Assembly: GCA_018066225.1 (NCBI GenBank)
Contig: JAGHRU010000029.1
Location: 1-16,562, forward strand
Direction of reading: 5' to 3'
From: Candidatus Equimonas enterica
GTDB taxonomy: Bacteria; Bacteroidota; Bacteroidia; Bacteroidales; Bacteroidaceae
DNA: 16,562 nt
The notes under the pieces were generated by a model, which made no database searches, had not been told where the DNA came from, and worked only from the letters and a program-made list of their open reading frames with translations. Shown here one piece after another: positions 14,101 through 16,562 of the stretch; within the stretch, counting starts at the first letter, position 1, and each line of letters opens with the position of its first letter. The translations under genes were made by a program, and so were the position numbers.

Positions 14101-14367
14101 TTACTCGCGCCACTGTGCCTGCTCCTCTGGGGCAAACCACGGCGTAGGCTGGCGCGTTATGGTCACGGCAGTCGCCGTCTCCTCGTCGTGAAGCGTGGCG
14201 GCGTCGCGCTCAAAGAGCGCAAGGCTGATGGCGGCAGCATAGCGCGCCATCTCCTCTGCCGAGAGACAGGGACGCGCACCGTCGAGCGTAATGTCATCGA
14301 TGCTGCCATCGCGGCTCACGGCGATGCGCAGACGCTGGCCGCCGATGCTGTAAGTATAGGTCTTCAT
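14101..14367 (-). CDS. Small unknown protein between mmdA and mmdC
   Basis: This 88-residue protein is not recognised. It lies 15 bases after mmdA and 25 before mmdC, in the position where decarboxylase operons often have the membrane delta subunit (OadG-like). It has no hydrophobic membrane segment, so it is not an ordinary OadG. Its N-terminus MKTYTYSIGGQRLRIAV resembles that of the adjacent biotin carrier (both read MKxYxYxIxG). A helical part (SAEEMARYAAAISLALFE, about 36-53) and a Pro/Trp-containing tail (TRQPTPWFAPEEQAQW) follow. Conserved position suggests a subunit or assembly role in the complex, but that is inference. Confidence 0.75.
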   Translation of the reverse strand: MKTYTYSIGGQRLRIAVSRDGSIDDITLDGARPCLSAEEMARYAAAISLALFERDAATLHDEETATAVTITRQPTPWFAPEEQAQWRE

Positions 14368-14382
14368 AGGGCGATGCTGGGG

Positions 14383-15936
14383 TTAGAGCGGGAGACAACC
14401 GTGCTTCTTCTGCGGACGCAACTCGCGCTTGTTCTCCAGCGTTGCGAGCGCACGACAGATGCGCAGACGGGTGTTGCGCGGCTCGATGACATCATCGATG
14501 AAGCCGAGAGCGGCCGCCTTGTAGGGGTTGGAGAAGAGGGCGTTGTACTCACGCTCCTTCTCGGCGAGGAAGGCCTTGGGGTCGGCTTGCTCCTTCGCCT
14601 CCTTGGCGTTGAGGATGGCGACGGCTCCGCTGGCACCCATCACGGCGATTTCGGCCGATGGCCACGCGTAGTTGATGTCGTTTTTGAGTTGCTTGCAGCC
14701 CATGACGATGTGGCTACCGCCGTAACTCTTGCGCAGGTTGATGGTGACTTTGGGCACTGTGGCCTCGCCGTAAGCGTAGAGCAACTTTGCGCCGTGGTCG
14801 ATGACGGCATTGTACTCCTGACCTGTGCCGGGGAGGAAACCGGGGACATCGACGAGCGAAACGATGGGGATGTTGAAAGCGTCGCAGAAACGCACGAAAC
14901 GCGCCGCCTTGCGCGAAGCATTGCAGTCGAGCACGCCGGCAAAGACCTTCGGCTGATTGGCCACGATGCCCACCGATGCGCCGTCGAAGCGCGCAAAGCC
15001 GATGATGATGTTGCGGGCAAAGTCGCGCTGCACCTCCAAGAACTCGCCGTTATCGACCACCGCCCCGATGACTTCATACATATCATAAGCCTGACCCGGA
15101 TTGTCGGGCAAGAGCGTATTGAGGCAGTCGGCCTTGCGGTCGATGGGGTCGGTGCAGGCGATGCGTGGTGCACGCTCGCGGTTGTTTTGCGGCAGATAAG
15201 AGAGGAGACGGCGGATGAGCGCGGCAAATTCCTCTTCGCTCTTGGCCGTGAAGTGCGCCACACCGCTCTTGGAGGCGTGGACACTGGCACCGCCGAGTTC
15301 TTCCTGCGTCACGTCTTCGCCGATGACGGTCTTGACGACCTTCGGCCCTGTGAGGAACATGTAACTCACGCCCTCGAGCATCACGACGAAGTCTGTCAAG
15401 GCTGGCGAATAGACAGCACCACCGGCACAAGGCCCACAGATGCCACTGATTTGCGGCACTACGCCGCTGGCCTCTATGTTGCGCTGGAAGATGTCGCCGA
15501 AGCCAGCGAGACCTGCGATGCCCTCCTGGATGCGTGCGCCGCCAGAGTCATTAAGGGCGATGCAAGGCGCGCCCATCTTCATGGCTTGGTCCATGACCTT
15601 GCAAATCTTCTCAGCCATCGTCTCGGAGAGGCTGCCACCGCCGACGGTGAAGTCCTGAGCGCTGACATAGACGAGACGGCCGCCTATGGTGCCGCTGCCA
15701 CAAACCACACCGTCGCCGAGGTATTGCTTCTTTTCCATGCCGAAGTCGTGGCAGCGGTGGAGCTTGAACATATCCATTTCTTCGAAACTGCCTTCGTCGA
15801 GCAACATAGCGATACGCTCACGCGCCGTCGCTTTGCCCTTGGCGTGCTGCTTGTCGATGGCCTTTTCGCCACCACCGAGGCGCGCCTTCTCGCGCAGTTC
15901 CACGAGGTGGTTGATGAGTTTCTGTTGGTTTGACAT
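14383..15936 (-). CDS. mmdA: Carboxyltransferase subunit, methylmalonyl-CoA decarboxylase alpha / propionyl-CoA carboxylase beta type
   Basis: The protein has 517 residues from ATG 15936 (MSNQQKLINHLVELREKA), the normal length; the frame continues upstream but overlaps the promoter box at 15971-15964. It is a double crotonase-fold carboxyltransferase that moves CO2 between an acyl-CoA and carrier-bound biotin. Landmarks are QDFTVGGGSLSE (94-105), NDSGGARIQEG (129-139), and GICGPCAGGAVYSPALTDF (165-183), which forms the N-half oxyanion site. In the C-half, DVPGFLPGTGQE is followed by IDHGAKLLYAYGEATVPK and RKSYGGSHIVMG. Sequence and the mmdC neighbour fit methylmalonyl-CoA decarboxylase of the succinate-propionate pathway. 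The same fold serves propionyl-CoA carboxylase, and the window does not settle the direction. Confidence 0.93.
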   Translation of the reverse strand: MSNQQKLINHLVELREKARLGGGEKAIDKQHAKGKATARERIAMLLDEGSFEEMDMFKLHRCHDFGMEKKQYLGDGVVCGSGTIGGRLVYVSAQDFTVGGGSLSETMAEKICKVMDQAMKMGAPCIALNDSGGARIQEGIAGLAGFGDIFQRNIEASGVVPQISGICGPCAGGAVYSPALTDFVVMLEGVSYMFLTGPKVVKTVIGEDVTQEELGGASVHASKSGVAHFTAKSEEEFAALIRRLLSYLPQNNRERAPRIACTDPIDRKADCLNTLLPDNPGQAYDMYEVIGAVVDNGEFLEVQRDFARNIIIGFARFDGASVGIVANQPKVFAGVLDCNASRKAARFVRFCDAFNIPIVSLVDVPGFLPGTGQEYNAVIDHGAKLLYAYGEATVPKVTINLRKSYGGSHIVMGCKQLKNDINYAWPSAEIAVMGASGAVAILNAKEAKEQADPKAFLAEKEREYNALFSNPYKAAALGFIDDVIEPRNTRLRICRALATLENKRELRPQKKHGCLPL

Positions 15937-15963
15937 ACTAATTATTAGGCTATAAATGCGCCG

Positions 15964-15971
15964 CAAATTTA
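15964..15971 (-). promoter_or_regulatory. Promoter -7 box of the mmdA operon
   Basis: The minus strand reads TAAATTTG, a full TAnnTTTG match, 27 bases before the mmdA ATG. No clear TTTG box lies 19-21 nt upstream. It is the mirror image of the box for the divergent TPR gene. Confidence 0.55.
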
Positions 15972-16014
15972 CTAAAAAACTTTGGAAAGCGGTAAGCATC
16001 TCGCAATTTTTGCG

Positions 16015-16022
16015 TAAATTTG
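16015..16022 (+). promoter_or_regulatory. Promoter -7 box of the TPR gene, 8 nt from ATG
   Basis: TAAATTTG is a full TAnnTTTG match, with 8 nt to the ATG at 16031. The nearest upstream TTTG (15981-15984) is 30 nt away, too far for a standard -33 element. Confidence 0.5.
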
Positions 16023-16030
16023 CGGCTGTT

Positions 16031-16562
16031 ATGCTACGATATTGCCGTCTCTATCTCCTATTTGCTGCCTTTTTTCTGCCGACGCTCGTGCTCTCGGCAC
16101 AGACAGTGATAGACCTCCACCGAGGCGGCACGATACGCAGCAAGACGCTCTCCGACTACGACCGCCAGCAGCGCGGCAACGCCGAGCAGGCACGCCAGGA
16201 CTCCCTGGCCTACATCGACTGCCTCACCCGTGCCTTCAACGCGCTGAGCCGAGGCGCACTCGACGATGCCGAGTCCCTGCTCTCCCGCGCCCTCGACCTG
16301 CGCCCCGATGCGCCGAGCAACTATGTCGTGCGCCACAATCTGGGCAAGATAGCCATGGCGCGTGGCCACTGGGATGCCGCCGAAAGGCTGCTCGCCGCAG
16401 CCCTCAACGCGCAGCCCCGCCACACCGCCCTGCGCCTCGACCACGCCAAAGCGTGTTACGAGGCTGGACATCTGCCACGCTGCATGGACGACACCGCACT
16501 GCTCATCGACTCTCTCTGCACCGACAGCACCACCGAGGACGCGCTGACAGAAGCCCTAATGC
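16031..16562 (+). CDS. Exported tetratricopeptide-repeat protein (3' partial)
   Basis: The frame is open from ATG 16031 to the window end: 177 codons, no stop. The first ~23 residues form a signal peptide (Arg in the n-region, hydrophobic LYLLFAAFFLPTLVL, likely cleavage after LSA), so the protein is periplasmic or outer-membrane associated. After a charged segment (about 30-60, with SKTLSDYDRQQRGN) come helical pairs with TPR spacing. These are FNALSRGALDDAESLLSRAL (69-88) ending in DLRPDAP, and LGKIAMARGHWDAAERLLAA (104-123) ending in NAQPRH. A third, AKACYEAGHLPRCMDDTALL, begins at about 139. TPRs are protein-interaction scaffolds; no specific role can be assigned. It is divergent from mmdA. 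The C-terminus is missing. Confidence 0.8.
   Translation, partial: MLRYCRLYLLFAAFFLPTLVLSAQTVIDLHRGGTIRSKTLSDYDRQQRGNAEQARQDSLAYIDCLTRAFNALSRGALDDAESLLSRALDLRPDAPSNYVVRHNLGKIAMARGHWDAAERLLAAALNAQPRHTALRLDHAKACYEAGHLPRCMDDTALLIDSLCTDSTTEDALTEALM

Larger units (their letters stand above)
15961..16025. repeat. 12-bp inverted repeat formed by two divergent promoter boxes
   Basis: CCGCAAATTTAC (15961-15972) and GTAAATTTGCGG (16014-16025) are perfect reverse complements, 41 bases apart. Each contains the -7 box of the gene on its side. They may simply be promoters, or an operator pair for coordinated control. Confidence 0.6.

Noticed and set aside
14188..15933. Long open frame antisense to mmdA and the small gene (about 580 codons)
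   Set aside because: It spans two genes and their gap on the other strand, with no recognisable domain and no promoter. The minus-strand products are clear family members.
1..16562. Search for mobile elements, tRNA or rRNA genes, toxin-antitoxin or phage-defence genes
   Set aside because: No transposase, integrase, tRNA-like fold with conserved TTC loop, rRNA stretch or defence domain was recognised in any frame.

Overview
The window looks like ordinary chromosomal DNA from a GC-rich member of the Bacteroidales (Bacteroidota). The order is supported by TAnnTTTG promoter boxes (one with a TTTG box exactly 19 nt upstream), a eukaryote-like glycyl-tRNA synthetase followed by an FKBP lipoprotein, a cobalamin riboswitch driving a btuB-btuG pair, a DUF2851 gene, and a biotin-dependent methylmalonyl-CoA decarboxylase-type operon. 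I cannot name the genus; a GC-rich Prevotella-like or Muribaculaceae-like organism would fit.

Layout. 1-1047 (+) is the 3' part of a SAM-dependent methyltransferase with a THUMP-like C-terminus. 1107-2154 (+) encodes an ECF sigma factor and a one-pass membrane companion, behind a candidate ECF-type promoter. Two hairpins separate these from glyS and an FKBP lipoprotein on the minus strand (4637-2389). marC (4831-5439, +) faces recX across another long hairpin. recX is the last of three minus-strand genes that follow two glycosyltransferases (GT4, then GT2, then recX). 11525-8258 (minus) is a B12 uptake unit: cobalamin riboswitch, BtuB-type TonB-dependent receptor, and BtuG-like surface beta-propeller lipoprotein. 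DUF2851 (11635-12879, +) is divergent from btuB and faces mtnN across a perfect 20-bp hairpin. 15936-12970 (minus) is an operon of mmdA, a small unknown gene, mmdC (biotin carrier) and mtnN. A TPR protein (+) starts at 16031 and runs off the end.

How the genes connect. The B12 uptake locus and the methylmalonyl-CoA carboxyltransferase operon are plausibly linked, because methylmalonyl-CoA mutase, which makes the substrate in the succinate-propionate pathway, needs B12. The mutase itself is not in this window. Operon structure is tight: gaps of 15-27 bases inside units, and strong hairpins between convergent units.

I found no mobile element, CRISPR array, tRNA, rRNA or defence system. The more interesting signals are regulatory: a visible L5-L13 kissing-loop arrangement in the cobalamin riboswitch that decides the btuB start codon, a possible autoregulated ECF promoter, three genes with TAnnTTTG exactly 8 nt before ATG (probably nearly leaderless), and a small unknown protein in the mmd operon whose N-terminus resembles that of the biotin carrier.
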